This document shows positions 1-8,174 of a stretch of 22,405 nt of DNA, piece after piece. The stretch's first letter is position 1, and the number at the start of each line of letters is the position of its first letter. The stretch is from Gammaproteobacteria bacterium (GTDB lineage: Bacteria > Pseudomonadota > Gammaproteobacteria > Xanthomonadales > Rhodanobacteraceae). A program made the translations under genes and the position numbers. Under the pieces are notes generated by a model, which saw nothing but the letters and a program-made list of their open reading frames with translations, was not told the origin of the DNA and ran no database searches. The stretch is taken from the NCBI GenBank assembly GCA_005877675.1, contig VBNZ01000078.1:5018-27422 (forward strand), in the 5' to 3' direction.

Positions 1-186
1 GATGTCGCTGCGGTATACGTGCCGACCACGCCGAATCCGACCGGAGGTTATCTCGAAATCGTGCCAGTCGATCAGCTGATCGCAACCGACTGGACGGTCG
101 ATCAGGCGATGGCTTTCATTCTCTCGGGCGGCGCCGCGGGTCCGGATACGCTGCCGGAGATTCCGCGCCAGAATCCTGCACGATGA
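1..186 (+). CDS. DUF502 family membrane protein, C-terminal fragment
   Basis: This is the last 61 codons of a gene entering from the left edge, ending in TGA. The fragment contains the VYVPTTPNPTGGYLEIVP stretch, then TDWTVDQAMAFILSGG, the conserved C-terminal signature of DUF502 proteins. These are inner-membrane proteins of about 200 residues with unknown function, common in Proteobacteria. The membrane-spanning N-terminal part lies outside the window. The stop overlaps the start of the next gene in an ATGA arrangement, so the two are probably co-transcribed and translationally coupled. Family assignment rests on the recognised signature; nothing here indicates a function. Confidence 0.8.
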   Translation, partial: DVAAVYVPTTPNPTGGYLEIVPVDQLIATDWTVDQAMAFILSGGAAGPDTLPEIPRQNPAR

Positions 187-1968
187 TGCGGCGCTGGCTG
201 GCAACGATCGCTCCAATTCTGCTGAACCTGAGCATGTCTGCACATTCCGCTGACTGGACCACGCCCGCCGAAGCCGCGCAGTTCAAAACCACACCGAGCT
301 ACGCCGATACCCGCGCATACCTCGAACGTCTCGCTGCGGCCGCGCCGGGCAAGATCAAGCTCACGCGCTTCGGCATCTCGCCCGAAGGCCGCGATCTGAT
401 GCTGGTGATCGCCGCGAGTGGCGGCGAGTTCACGCCCGCAGCCGCGCGTGCGTCGGGCAAGCAGATTCTGTTCGTGCAGGCGGGTATTCACGCCGGCGAA
501 ATCGAAGGCAAGGACGCGGGGCTGATGCTGCTGCGCGACATCGTTCTCGATGAGAAGTCCGCGGCGGCGCGGACTTCGGTCGGCGCGAAACTGCCGCATG
601 CACTCGATCACACGGTCCTGATCTACGCACCGATCTTCAATGTCGACGGCCATGAAAATTCATCGCCGTATATGCGCATCAACCAGAACGGTCCGGCCGA
701 CATGGGTTTTCGCGCGACCGCGCAGAATCTCAATCTCAATCGCGACTATCTCAAGGCCGATGCGCCCGAGATGCGCGACTGGCTCGCGCTGTGGAACGCA
801 TGGCTGCCGGACTTCTTCGTTGACGTGCACACCACCGACGGCGCCGATTATCAATACGATTTGACCTGGTATACCGAGGACTGGGCGCCGCTCGACGCCG
901 GTGTCAAGGCATGGCAGAACGATGTGCTGAAAAAGCGCATTTTTCCACTTGTGGAAAAACACGGGCACCTGCTCAGTCCCTATCTCGACCTGCTACTACA
1001 GTCCGCGTTTCTCGACCGGCTACGTACCGCTGCACAATCGCGCGGCCTTGCTGGTCGAGACGCATATGCTCAAGTCATATGCGACGCGCGTGCAGGTGAC
1101 CTACGACCTGCTCGTCGCGATCCTCGACGAATTCCGTGCGCACCCGGGCGAGCTGCGCAAAGCGGTCGATGCGGCCGATCGCTCGACGATCGCGCGCGCG
1201 CAGCACGCAGGCGCGAGCTACGCGATCGATTTCAAATCCTCCGACAAGGCCACGACGCTGCAGCTCAAGGGCGTGGCCTACAAGCAAGCACCGAGCGAGA
1301 TTTCCGGCGACACCTGGACGCAATATGACCCGTCCAAGGTACAGACGCTTACCGTGCCGTTCTGGCGCGACCTCGTCGAAGCGCAGCGCGTGACGCTGCC
1401 CGCGGCGTACCTCGTGCCGGCGGGCTGGCCCGACATCATCGCCAAGCTGCATCAACACGGCTTGCGCGTCGACATCACCACCAAGCCGCTGACGCTAGCG
1501 GTACACGGTACGCAGCTTGACGATCCGCACTGGGCGAATGCGCCGTTCGAGGGTCGCACAATGCTGCGCGAGTTCAAGGCGACGCCGCGAACCTGGACTC
1601 AGACTTTCGCGCCCGGCGCGGCGATCGTGACGCTCGATCAGCGCGCCGCCAACGTTGCGGTGCATCTGCTCGAAGCCGAGGCGCCTGACTCGCTGCTGCG
1701 CTGGGGCTTCTTCAACGCGATCTTCGAGCAGAAGGAAGCCGCCGACGCGCGCGTGCTCGAGCAACTTGCCCGCGAAATGCTGAGCAAGGACGCCGCGCTG
1801 AAGGCCGAGTTCGAAGCGCGTCTGCGCGACGACGCGGCGTTCGCGAAAGATCCGTCGGCGCGGCTCGACTTTTTCTATCGTAACTCGCCCTGGTATGCGC
1901 AGCAGCATGTGGGGCGCTACCCGGTCGTGCGCCTCGATGCCGCTGCGCTCGCCGCTGCGCGTCGATGA
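183..1968 (+). pseudogene. M14 zinc carboxypeptidase-like secreted protein, frameshifted
   Basis: Two overlapping reading frames together make one M14 family metallopeptidase of roughly 590 residues. The first starts at the ATG overlapping the DUF502 stop, has a signal peptide (about residues 1-22), the zinc motif GIHAGEIEGK (His103, Glu106), NLNLNRDY, and the third ligand in FVDVHTTDG (His216). It is in frame up to about base 990 (LSPYLDL). The second frame takes over near base 994 with YSPRFSTGY and VETHML, which carries the presumed catalytic Glu, and runs to TGA at 1968. The break therefore separates the zinc ligands from the catalytic Glu. From memory of the family, 10-15 residues normally sit between LSPYLDL and YSPRFSTGY, so a small deletion seems more likely than a one-base error. 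Both halves are otherwise intact, so the lesion is recent, or is a sequencing or assembly fault. Confidence 0.8.
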
Positions 1969-2001
1969 GTACTGCGAAAAAATCCATTTTTATCTTCAAT
2001 T

Positions 2002-2139
2002 CGTGCGCCAGCGCACGCTAGCTATGCCTTCCGGCATAGGACTTTCGTCGGAAGTACGTATATATTCGTACTTACACGGAATCTCCCAGGATTCTTTTCG
2101 TGTCCTCGCTACGGCCGGTCCCCACCGGCCGTTTTTTTT
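2002..2139 (+). ncRNA. Candidate structured RNA: five back-to-back hairpins ending in a terminator
   Basis: Five inverted repeats follow each other almost without gaps: 2002-2017 (6-bp stem, 4-nt loop), 2022-2039 (7 bp, loop ttcc), 2052-2073 (7 bp, AT-only 8-nt loop), 2074-2103 (5 bp plus 5 bp with a tttt bulge) and the intrinsic terminator at 2111-2139. No reading frame explains the region. Four GGA triplets (2039, 2050, 2078, 2089) lie in or beside the hairpins, which would be compatible with binding by a CsrA/RsmA-type protein, but only one is near a loop. A TATCTT at 1991-1996 could serve as a -10 element about 7 bases before the first hairpin, without a good -35. It may be an independent small RNA or the structured 3' end of the M14 transcript. 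Confidence 0.35.
2111..2139 (+). terminator. Strong Rho-independent terminator
   Basis: A perfect 9-bp stem (acggccggt, loop cccc, accggccgt) is followed at once by eight T residues. It ends the transcript that carries the M14 gene or the hairpin array upstream. Confidence 0.93.
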
Positions 2140-2141
2140 GG

Positions 2142-2342
2142 CCCAATCAAATCGCTGAGCGAAGACGGCTTGCGCGTCGGCGCAGCGCGGGAGCCGGGGT
2201 GTACCTATCAGTACATGAGGATGACTCGCCACTTCCGCGGCTCGCGCCCCCAGGCCATTGCTTTGCGAATGTTTGCTCGGGCATCCCGTCTTCGCAGTCC
2301 GGGCATTGCCGGCGCGCGCCCGATCCTATTATTTGAATCGGG
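2142..2342 (+). repeat. Fold-back dispersed repeat, copy A (long form, 201 bp)
   Basis: The copy shares most of its length with those at 6272-6486 (inverted) and 19894-20099, including a near-identical block around agtacatgaggatgactcgc (2210-2229). Its ends are imperfectly complementary (cccaatcaaat against atttgaatcggg). Inside, gcgaagacgg (2159-2168) pairs perfectly with ccgtcttcgc (2286-2295), and gtgtac/gtacat (2199-2216) forms a small central hairpin. It lies between the terminator and the M13 peptidase gene. The rest of this gap, 2343-2471, shows no gene; ctagcg (2410) and cgctag (2430) flank a T-rich loop. Confidence 0.85.
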
Positions 2343-2471
2343 TCGAGCACCAGTAAATTTGGGACAGGGTTGCATGACTTTCAGCACTGCTGCGGCTATG
2401 GTGCGCGGCCTAGCGTCGTTTTTTCATACCGCTAGCAAGAACCTGACATCTTGAAAATCCAAGGGGAGCTC

Positions 2472-4535
2472 ATGATTCACCGTCTTCGCCGACCACTCGG
2501 TTTTGCCATCGCCATCGCACTTACCAGCTGCGCCGCGGCGCCGGCCGATAAATCCTCCGCTGCACTAGCGGGCACGGGGCTGCTCGATCCTGCCTCGCTC
2601 GATCACAAGATCGACTCCTGCGCGGACTTTTACGGCTTCGTCAACGGCAAATGGGTCGCGGCCAATCCGGTGCCGGCCGACCGGACGCGTTGGGGCACGT
2701 TCGACGAGTTGCGTGAAGGCAGTCTGGTTGCGCAGCGCGCGTTGATCGAAAACCCTGCGCTGGCTGCAGCAGCGCCCGGCACGATCGAGCGCCGCCTCGC
2801 GGATTTCTACGCAAGCGGCATGGACGAAGCGGCGATCGAAACGACCGGTATCGCACCAGTCGCGCCCGAACTGAAGAAGATCGCCGCGATCAAGACGTCG
2901 TCTGATCTTGCAGCGTACCTGGTCGACGCACACGTGCGTGGCGTCGGCGGCGTATTCGGTTTCGGCGCATTCCCCGATTTCAAGAACGCCTCGATGATGC
3001 TCGGCTATGCGCGCGAAGATGGCCTGGGCCTGCCCGAGCGTGCGTACTATCTCGAAGACAAGCCGGACTACGTGAAGATCCGCGCCGACTACGTCGCACA
3101 TATCGAGAAGACGCTCGCGCTCGCGGGCGTCGCACCCGCCGTCGCCAAGCAGCCCGCGCAGTGGATACTCGCGCTCGAAACGCGCAATGCGAAGACCTCG
3201 CTGTCGCCGGTCGAAGCGCGCGATCCGAAAAACCAGTATCACTATTTCAGCATTGCCGAAGCGGACAAGATCACGCCGCATTTTTCGTGGTCGAAATTCC
3301 TCGGCGCGCAGGGTCTGCAGGAAGTGCGAGGACTTTCGCTGTCGCACCCGGAGTGGTTCGCCGAATTCGACAAGATGCTGACCGCAGTGCCGATCGAACA
3401 GTGGCAGGCATATCTGCGCTTCCATGCGCTCGACGGCGCGGCGCCGTATCTGGGCAAAGCCTTCGTCGAGGAAAACTTCGATTTCCACCAGCACAAGCTA
3501 CGCGGCCAGAAGGAAATGGAACCGCGCTGGAAACGCGTGCTCGGCGCGATCAACACCCACATTGGCATGGCGATGGGCCAGCTCTACGTCGCGCAGAACT
3601 TTCCGCCCGAGTCGAAGGCGCGCGCGCAGGAACTCGTCGACAACCTCTCGGCCGCGCTCAAGGCGCGCATCGAGAAGCTCGACTGGATGAGCGACACGAC
3701 CCGCGCCAAGGCGCTCGAAAAATGGTCGACCTTCCGCCCGAAGATCGGCTATCCGGACAAGTGGCGCGACTGGACCGGACTTGCGATTGTTCGCGACGGC
3801 TACGCCGCCAACGCGCTTGCCGCGAACAAGTTCAATCACGACTGGCGGCTGGGCCGGATCGGCAAACCGGTCGATCGCACCGAATGGGGCATGACGCCGC
3901 AGACGGTAAATGCGTACTACAGTCCGCTGCAGAATGAGATCGTGTTTCCCGCCGCGATCCTGCAGCCGCCCTACTTCGACGCACGCGCCGACGACGCGCT
4001 CAATTACGGCGGTATCGGCGCGGTGATCGGCCACGAGATGACGCACGGCTACGATGACAAAGGCAGTCAGTTCGACGCGCAGGGCAACAACAGCAACTGG
4101 TGGACCGAGGCCGACCGCAAGCAGTTCGAGGCGCGCACCGACAAGCTCGTGAAACAGTTCGACGGCTACGTCGCGCTCGAGGATCTGCACGTCAAGGGCA
4201 AGCTCACGCTCGGCGAGAACATCGCCGACTTGGGCGGCCTCAATATTGCCTACGACGCACTGCAGATGGCACTGAAGAAAAACCCGCGGGAAGCAAAAAC
4301 GAGGATCGACGGCTTCACCGAAGATCAGCGCTTCTTCCTCAACTTCAGCCGCTTGTGGCGCACGAACACTTTACCGGCGAACGCCAAGGTGCTGCTCAAC
4401 ACCGACCCGCACGCGCCCGGCATGTTCCGCGCGATCGCAGCGCCATCGAATATGCCCGCGTTCGCCAGCGCATTCGACTGCAAGGCCGGCACGCCGATGG
4501 TGCGTGGCGGCGAGGCGCAGGTGAAGATCTGGTAA
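2472..4535 (+). CDS. pepO: M13 family zinc metallopeptidase, lipoprotein (PepO/neprilysin-like)
   Basis: The 687-residue protein is full length for family M13 oligopeptidases, which cleave peptides outside the cytoplasm. The start at 2472 follows aaggggag at good spacing and gives a lipoprotein signal ending in LTSC (Cys20), so the enzyme should be membrane-anchored in the periplasm or outer membrane. An upstream in-frame TTG lacks this context. M13 hallmarks are present: NAYYSP at residue 480, the zinc motif HEMTH (His521, Glu522, His525), ENIADLGG with the third ligand Glu582, and a C-terminal Cys region ending in VKIW. No key residue is missing. It appears to be a single-gene unit, preceded by repeat copy A and followed by a bidirectional terminator. 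Confidence 0.96.
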   Translation: MIHRLRRPLGFAIAIALTSCAAAPADKSSAALAGTGLLDPASLDHKIDSCADFYGFVNGKWVAANPVPADRTRWGTFDELREGSLVAQRALIENPALAAAAPGTIERRLADFYASGMDEAAIETTGIAPVAPELKKIAAIKTSSDLAAYLVDAHVRGVGGVFGFGAFPDFKNASMMLGYAREDGLGLPERAYYLEDKPDYVKIRADYVAHIEKTLALAGVAPAVAKQPAQWILALETRNAKTSLSPVEARDPKNQYHYFSIAEADKITPHFSWSKFLGAQGLQEVRGLSLSHPEWFAEFDKMLTAVPIEQWQAYLRFHALDGAAPYLGKAFVEENFDFHQHKLRGQKEMEPRWKRVLGAINTHIGMAMGQLYVAQNFPPESKARAQELVDNLSAALKARIEKLDWMSDTTRAKALEKWSTFRPKIGYPDKWRDWTGLAIVRDGYAANALAANKFNHDWRLGRIGKPVDRTEWGMTPQTVNAYYSPLQNEIVFPAAILQPPYFDARADDALNYGGIGAVIGHEMTHGYDDKGSQFDAQGNNSNWWTEADRKQFEARTDKLVKQFDGYVALEDLHVKGKLTLGENIADLGGLNIAYDALQMALKKNPREAKTRIDGFTEDQRFFLNFSRLWRTNTLPANAKVLLNTDPHAPGMFRAIAAPSNMPAFASAFDCKAGTPMVRGGEAQVKIW

Positions 4536-4560
4536 TCGGCCTGCGTGCGGCAGTGTCGCG

Positions 4561-4590
4561 AAAAAAAACGGGCGCAAGTGCGCCCGTTTT
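4561..4590. terminator. Bidirectional intrinsic terminator between convergent genes
   Basis: Eight A residues, a 7-bp stem (cgggcgc, loop aagt, gcgcccg) and a T run allow termination from both sides. It separates the M13 peptidase (plus strand) from the lipoprotein gene (minus strand). Confidence 0.9.
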
Positions 4591-4627
4591 CGTGTTGCGT
4601 TGAACGCTATGCTTATTTGATCGATCG

Positions 4628-5146
4628 TTACTTGACTGTGAAGGGCGTCGTCGAGACCGACTTGCCATCGACCACCAGATCGAGCGCGTAGCTGCCGACC
4701 GGCCAGCCATCGGGCTTGCTGATGTGCAGCGTGGTCACGTTGTCGCCGGCGCCAGCGAGCGTTTGTGTATCTTCCTTCACGAGTTGGCCGGCCTGGAAAG
4801 TCCAGCGCGCGGTCACGACCGTGTTCGGATTGGCGGTCTTGGACATGATCACGGCATAGATCGTGTCCTTCGCACCGAACGTGGTGGTCGGTGTAGCGAC
4901 CTTGCCATCGGCCCCGACGGCGTTGCCGAGCGTCACCGAGCTGACGGTAACAGGCGCAGCAGGCGTAGCAGCCGGTGCCGGCGTGGCTTCCGCAGCCGGC
5001 GCGGGGGCGGGGGCTGGAGCAGGCGCTGCCGGTGCGGGCTTCGGCGCCGGAGCTGGCGGAGGCGGCGTGGAATTGCCACAGGCGCCGAGCGCGAGCGCGC
5101 TGGCGAGAACGATGGACAACGAAGTACGGCTGTAGATCTGACTCAT
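4628..5146 (-). CDS. Pro/Ala-rich lipoprotein of unknown function
   Basis: The protein has 172 residues. An N-terminal lipoprotein signal ends in LGAC (Cys23). A low-complexity Pro/Ala linker covers about residues 28-66, and a compact C-terminal domain of about 105 residues, rich in Val and Thr and probably beta-sandwich, ends in TTPFTVK. The linker suggests the domain is held away from the membrane, perhaps through the peptidoglycan layer. I do not recognise the domain. The start follows aaggagagg. The gene lies 22 bases downstream of a LysM gene on the same strand, so the two probably form an operon acting at the cell envelope. Localisation is well supported; function is unknown. Confidence 0.85.
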   Translation of the reverse strand: MSQIYSRTSLSIVLASALALGACGNSTPPPPAPAPKPAPAAPAPAPAPAPAAEATPAPAATPAAPVTVSSVTLGNAVGADGKVATPTTTFGAKDTIYAVIMSKTANPNTVVTARWTFQAGQLVKEDTQTLAGAGDNVTTLHISKPDGWPVGSYALDLVVDGKSVSTTPFTVK

Positions 5147-5168
5147 GGTCTGCCTCTCCTTGTTCGGG

Positions 5169-5474
5169 TTACTTGCTGTTGGTCGACGCGGGTATGGTCA
5201 GCACCTGACCCGGATGAATCATGTCCGGGTTGCTGATCTTGTCGCGGTTGGCTTCGAAGATCTGCTTCCACGCGTTGGCGTTGCCGTAGAACTTCTTCGC
5301 AATCTTCGACAAGCTGTCTCCGCTGACTACGGTATAGGACTGTGCCGATGCGCTGACCGTGCTGCCGCCGCTCTCAACATTGCTGAAGTCCGGCTTGTTT
5401 GGCGCGGGCGATGAAACGGTCGAGCCGCCACTTTGCACATTCGAAAAATCAGGTTTGCCTGGTTCGTTGCTCAT
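5169..5474 (-). CDS. LysM domain peptidoglycan-binding protein
   Basis: The 101-residue protein carries one LysM domain at about residues 46-97 (YTVVSGDSLSKIAKKFYG through HPGQVLTIP). LysM binds N-acetylglucosamine in peptidoglycan, and small proteins of this kind resemble the C-terminal half of YgaU/Kbp, without the BON domain. The N-terminal 45 residues hold two near-identical 20-residue units, each KPDFSNV(Q/E)SGGSTVS, starting at residues 7 and 27. No signal peptide is visible with the chosen start, which follows aggag; a longer frame upstream lacks support. It precedes the lipoprotein gene, so a joint envelope role is likely. It may be cytoplasmic like Kbp or exported by an unrecognised route. 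Confidence 0.88.
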   Translation of the reverse strand: MSNEPGKPDFSNVQSGGSTVSSPAPNKPDFSNVESGGSTVSASAQSYTVVSGDSLSKIAKKFYGNANAWKQIFEANRDKISNPDMIHPGQVLTIPASTNSK

Positions 5475-5613
5475 GCAGCGTTTCTCCTGAATGTCAGTGA
5501 CGCGGCAGAACCATACACGCTTTTTGTTGCGTGCGCATAGCGTGCGCAGCGCGCGCGCGAACCGCATTCAGCCGCCAGTTTGGACTAACGAAACCGTAAC
5601 AAAATGCGGATTT

Positions 5614-6252
5614 TCAATCGCGCCGATTCATCGCCTGCGCACGCCAGATGCGCAGCAGCACGAAGCCTGCCGCAGCGCCGCCGAGATGCGCGAAATGCGC
5701 GACGCCTTCCTGCGTGCCGGTGATGCCGAGCACGAGTTCGACGAACATGTAACCGATAACCAGGATCGGCGCGGGTAACGGTACGAATATCGGAAAAGCG
5801 ACGATGCGCGCGCTGGGATAAATCATCGCAAATGCGAGGAGTATCCCGAACACGCCGCCTGAAGCGCCGAGCGTCGGATAGAAATCATGCGGTTTTAAGT
5901 AATGAATCACCGCAAGCTGCGCCACCGCCGCGCCGACTACGCAGACGATGTAGTACAGCCCGTAACGACGCGCGCCGAGTGCGCTTTCGACCGGCGCACC
6001 GAACATCCATAGCGCAAACATATTGAAGAGGATATGCGCATAGCTGCCGTGCAAGAACGCATAGGTCAGCAGCTCCCACACGGAAAATCCGACATTGACC
6101 ACGGTGCCGTTATCCAGGCGCTCCCAATGCGACTGGCCGATCGGCCACAATGCGTAATGCGCGAGTAGATAATCGCCGCCGAATTGCTGCATCAGAAAAA
6201 TCAGCACGTTGGCAATCAGCAGCGCGCGCGTGATGGGAGGCATATGGGGCAT
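5614..6252 (-). CDS. Rhomboid family intramembrane serine protease
   Basis: The 212-residue polytopic membrane protein has rhomboid landmarks: His73 and Asn77 in HILFN, the catalytic serine in GASGGVFG (Ser131) and the catalytic histidine in HFAHLGG (His189). About six transmembrane segments fit the minimal bacterial form. Rhomboids cleave transmembrane helices within the bilayer; the substrate cannot be guessed. Two starts, codons 1 and 4, are possible, and neither has a clear ribosome binding site. Repeat copy B lies 20 bp upstream, between this gene and the alkyltransferase-like gene, so the repeat would form part of the leader if the two share a transcript. Confidence 0.93.
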   Translation of the reverse strand: MPHMPPITRALLIANVLIFLMQQFGGDYLLAHYALWPIGQSHWERLDNGTVVNVGFSVWELLTYAFLHGSYAHILFNMFALWMFGAPVESALGARRYGLYYIVCVVGAAVAQLAVIHYLKPHDFYPTLGASGGVFGILLAFAMIYPSARIVAFPIFVPLPAPILVIGYMFVELVLGITGTQEGVAHFAHLGGAAAGFVLLRIWRAQAMNRRD

Positions 6253-6271
6253 GTTCGCGTATCCGTTGCGT

Positions 6272-6486
6272 ACCTATCTCAAAATCTACTGCGCTCGGCA
6301 TCTCGCGCGCCGTCAATGCTCGGCCTGCGTGGGCAGGATGCCGGAGCGAACATTTGCAAAGCGAATGGCCCGGAGGGCGCGCCGCGGATGCGGCGAGGAA
6401 TCCTCATGTACTTGATTGTACACTCCGGTTCCTGCACTCCGGCGTCATACGGCCTGCCTTCGCTCGCTACGATTTTTGAGATAGGT
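6272..6486 (-). repeat. Fold-back dispersed repeat, copy B (long form, 215 bp)
   Basis: The terminal inverted repeat is acctatctcaaaa (6272-6284) against ttttgagataggt (6474-6486). Inner arms ggcagg (6332-6337) and gccggag (6340-6346) pair with cctgcc (6453-6458) and ctccggc (6437-6443). Read on the minus strand it matches copies A and C over nearly its whole length. The right end lies 5 bases from the stop of the alkyltransferase-like gene. Confidence 0.88.
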
Positions 6487-6491
6487 TCCAG

Positions 6492-6848
6492 CTAAAGGCG
6501 CCAGATTTCTTCATCGATATTGCGTTGCCAGCCGTAGCGCGCCAAATCGATGCGCCCTGCTTTCACGCCGACGCCTTCGTCGATCAGGCGCGCACGTTGC
6601 TCGCGAAATGCCCGGTTACCGGGCGCAAACGCTATGCGTCCGTCGGCGCGCAGCACGCGATGCCAGGGCAATTTTGCCGCATCGCCGGCGTCGCGCAATA
6701 CGCGCCCAACCAGGCGCGCGCGCCGCGGCAGACCTGCACGCGCGGCAATCTCGCCGTAGCTCGCAACGCGCCCACGCGGTATCGACGCGATCACCTTGCG
6801 GATCGCGCCGTGATCCTTGTTGCTGTCTGTCGCGACTGACTTCGACAT
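6492..6848 (-). CDS. Alkyltransferase-like protein (ATL, MGMT family without the catalytic Cys)
   Basis: The 118-residue protein has the O6-alkylguanine-DNA alkyltransferase DNA-binding fold: IPRGRVASYGEIAARAG (about residues 23-39), LVGRVLRD, and PWHRVLRADGRIAF at 61-74. True MGMT enzymes have PCHRV. Here Trp62 replaces the alkyl-accepting Cys, the hallmark of ATL proteins, which bind alkylated bases and hand them to nucleotide excision repair instead of reversing the damage. The start at 6848 gives the usual ATL length, although the ribosome binding site is weak. A longer frame reaching 6980 would overlap the divergent gene and adds unrelated Arg-rich sequence. Confidence 0.9.
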   Translation of the reverse strand: MSKSVATDSNKDHGAIRKVIASIPRGRVASYGEIAARAGLPRRARLVGRVLRDAGDAAKLPWHRVLRADGRIAFAPGNRAFREQRARLIDEGVGVKAGRIDLARYGWQRNIDEEIWRL

Positions 6849-6970
6849 GCGCGCAAGGTAGCATACGCACCAAGCCGTTCGCGGTAAGGTATCGAACCGC
6901 GCACGCAGCATCCGATGGTTCGCCCTTGGACTCGTGAGGGCGAACGGCGTTCTGCGTTGGAGGGAAACAC

Positions 6971-7378
6971 ATGCACTCATTCGAAGACGTCCGTTCGCAT
7001 CTGAATGCCAGTCATACGCTGCGCATCAACGACCCCTATCTGATCTGCTTTGACATGTCGCTTGAAGACGGCAGGCGTCACCAGGGCATGTATCTGGCCG
7101 AGCTCGACGACGAGGCCGGGCGCAAGTATCTGCGCATTTCGACGCCGATCGGCCCGCTCACGGGCATGGATGCGCGGCGCTGCCTGCGTTTCAACTGGGA
7201 ACAGCGCCTCGGTTATCTTGCGGTGAGCGATCTCGACGGCTCGCCGTATCTGCACCTGTGCGAGAACCGTCCCTACGAACTGCTCAGCCGCAGCGAGCTT
7301 GAGCGCTTGATCAACGAGATCGGGCCGCTCGGCGATCGCTTGGAGCAGGCGATTTCTTCGGGCGGCGACGCGTTCTGA
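6971..7378 (+). CDS. Conserved-looking hypothetical protein, 135 residues
   Basis: The start follows ggaggg at good spacing and the frame is clean to TGA. The protein is soluble and acidic, with no signal peptide or membrane segment. Alternating strand-like stretches (LICFDMSL, KYLRISTPIG, LGYLAVSDL, PYLHLCENRPYELL) followed by C-terminal helices recall small alpha/beta chaperone-like folds such as YbjN or type III secretion chaperones, but I do not claim that family. It is divergent from the alkyltransferase-like gene and convergent with the response regulator gene, only 22 bases away and with no evident terminator between them. Confidence 0.8.
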   Translation: MHSFEDVRSHLNASHTLRINDPYLICFDMSLEDGRRHQGMYLAELDDEAGRKYLRISTPIGPLTGMDARRCLRFNWEQRLGYLAVSDLDGSPYLHLCENRPYELLSRSELERLINEIGPLGDRLEQAISSGGDAF

Positions 7379-7400
7379 GCCTGCGTACTCGCCGAGTTAA

Positions 7401-8174
7401 TTATTGCCCGCGCCGACCGGTCAGGCGCAAAAACGCCTCCTGCTGATAGCGGCTCATGCGCAGCTGCTGTCCGGTGCTCAACACCAGAACGTGATGGCCG
7501 TTGAACCAGGGGTGGATCGCTGCGACGCGGCTGACGTTGACTATCGCCGAACGGTGCACGCGGGCAAAGTGGCGCGGGTTCAGGCGCGCTTCGAGCACTG
7601 TCATTGTCTCGCGCAATCCCGTCTGCAATTGCTGAAGATGCAATTGCACCCGCATTTTCTTTTCAACGCGCACCTCGACAAAAACCAGATGCTCGTCGAC
7701 AGGCACCGGGATGCGCTCCAGATAGTCCTGCTCGCGGCGTAGTTCGCTCAGTGCGCGCAGCACCTGCTGCGATGCAGCCTCCTCCAGTGCCGCATCGGTT
7801 GAAGCCAGACGCCGTTTCACGCGCGCGAGCGTCACAAAAAACCGCTCGCGACTGAATGGTTTGACCAGATAGTCGACCGCATTCGCTTCGAACGCGCGCA
7901 CCGCGTAGCGTTCGTATGCGGTGACGAATACCATGACAGGTCCGCGCTTATGGCCGATTTGCGTCGCGACGTCGATGCCGCTGAGCGCCGGCATCTTGAT
8001 GTCGAGAAAGACCAGATCGGGAGCAAGTTCTCGTATCGCATTGAGCGCACTCGCGCCGTCGCCGCATTCGCCCACGAGTTCCATGCCGCAGTCCTCGCTG
8101 AGCAGACGCACGATCGCCAGGCGCGCAATCGGTTCGTCGTCGACGACCAGCGTCCTTATCTTCGTCATGCTCAT
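7401..8174 (-). CDS. LytTR response regulator (AlgR/LytR type) with a partly replaced DNA-binding core
   Basis: The 257-residue protein has a receiver domain at about residues 5-125 (VVDDEP acidic pocket, phospho-acceptor Asp58 in LVFLDIKMP, Thr in FVTAYE, Lys in LVKPF) and a C-terminal LytTR domain (from about 150; HFARVHRSAIVNVSRV is typical). The start overlaps the kinase stop by 4 bases, which implies translational coupling and a cognate pair. Oddly, residues 170-189, where LytTR proteins usually have a WIEA...YV.LH core strand, are encoded by DNA that is the exact reverse complement of the kinase H-box. The reading frame is preserved, but DNA binding may be altered or lost. Targets are not visible. 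Confidence 0.9.
   Translation of the reverse strand: MSMTKIRTLVVDDEPIARLAIVRLLSEDCGMELVGECGDGASALNAIRELAPDLVFLDIKMPALSGIDVATQIGHKRGPVMVFVTAYERYAVRAFEANAVDYLVKPFSRERFFVTLARVKRRLASTDAALEEAASQQVLRALSELRREQDYLERIPVPVDEHLVFVEVRVEKKMRVQLHLQQLQTGLRETMTVLEARLNPRHFARVHRSAIVNVSRVAAIHPWFNGHHVLVLSTGQQLRMSRYQQEAFLRLTGRRGQ
7608..7667 (+). repeat. 60-bp perfect inverted duplication, copy inside the response regulator gene
   Basis: On the plus strand this segment matches, base for base, the coding strand of the kinase H-box (reverse complement of 8744-8803). It covers exactly 20 codons in either gene and contains two caattgc motifs. The match stops abruptly at both ends (7607 and 7668 differ). Confidence 0.97.

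Noticed and set aside
2451..2471. TTG start for the M13 peptidase
   Set aside because: The ATG at 2472 has the ribosome binding site and gives a proper lipoprotein signal; the TTG would put extra polar residues before it.
4863..5135. Plus-strand Ala/Gly-rich frame opposite the lipoprotein
   Set aside because: It is the complement of the Pro/Ala linker; the low complexity explains the open frame.
6272..6486. Possible CRISPR or insertion sequence from the repeated motifs
   Set aside because: The copies are scattered, 70-215 bp long, without regular spacers and without a transposase frame; they fit a non-autonomous fold-back repeat.
6849..6980. Longer N-terminus for the alkyltransferase-like protein
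   Set aside because: It would overlap the start of the divergent gene at 6971 and exceeds the normal length of the family.
7404..7742. Plus-strand frame containing HPHFLFN, resembling a kinase fragment
   Set aside because: It is antisense to the response regulator gene. The motif comes from the 60-bp inverted duplication, not from a separate kinase gene.
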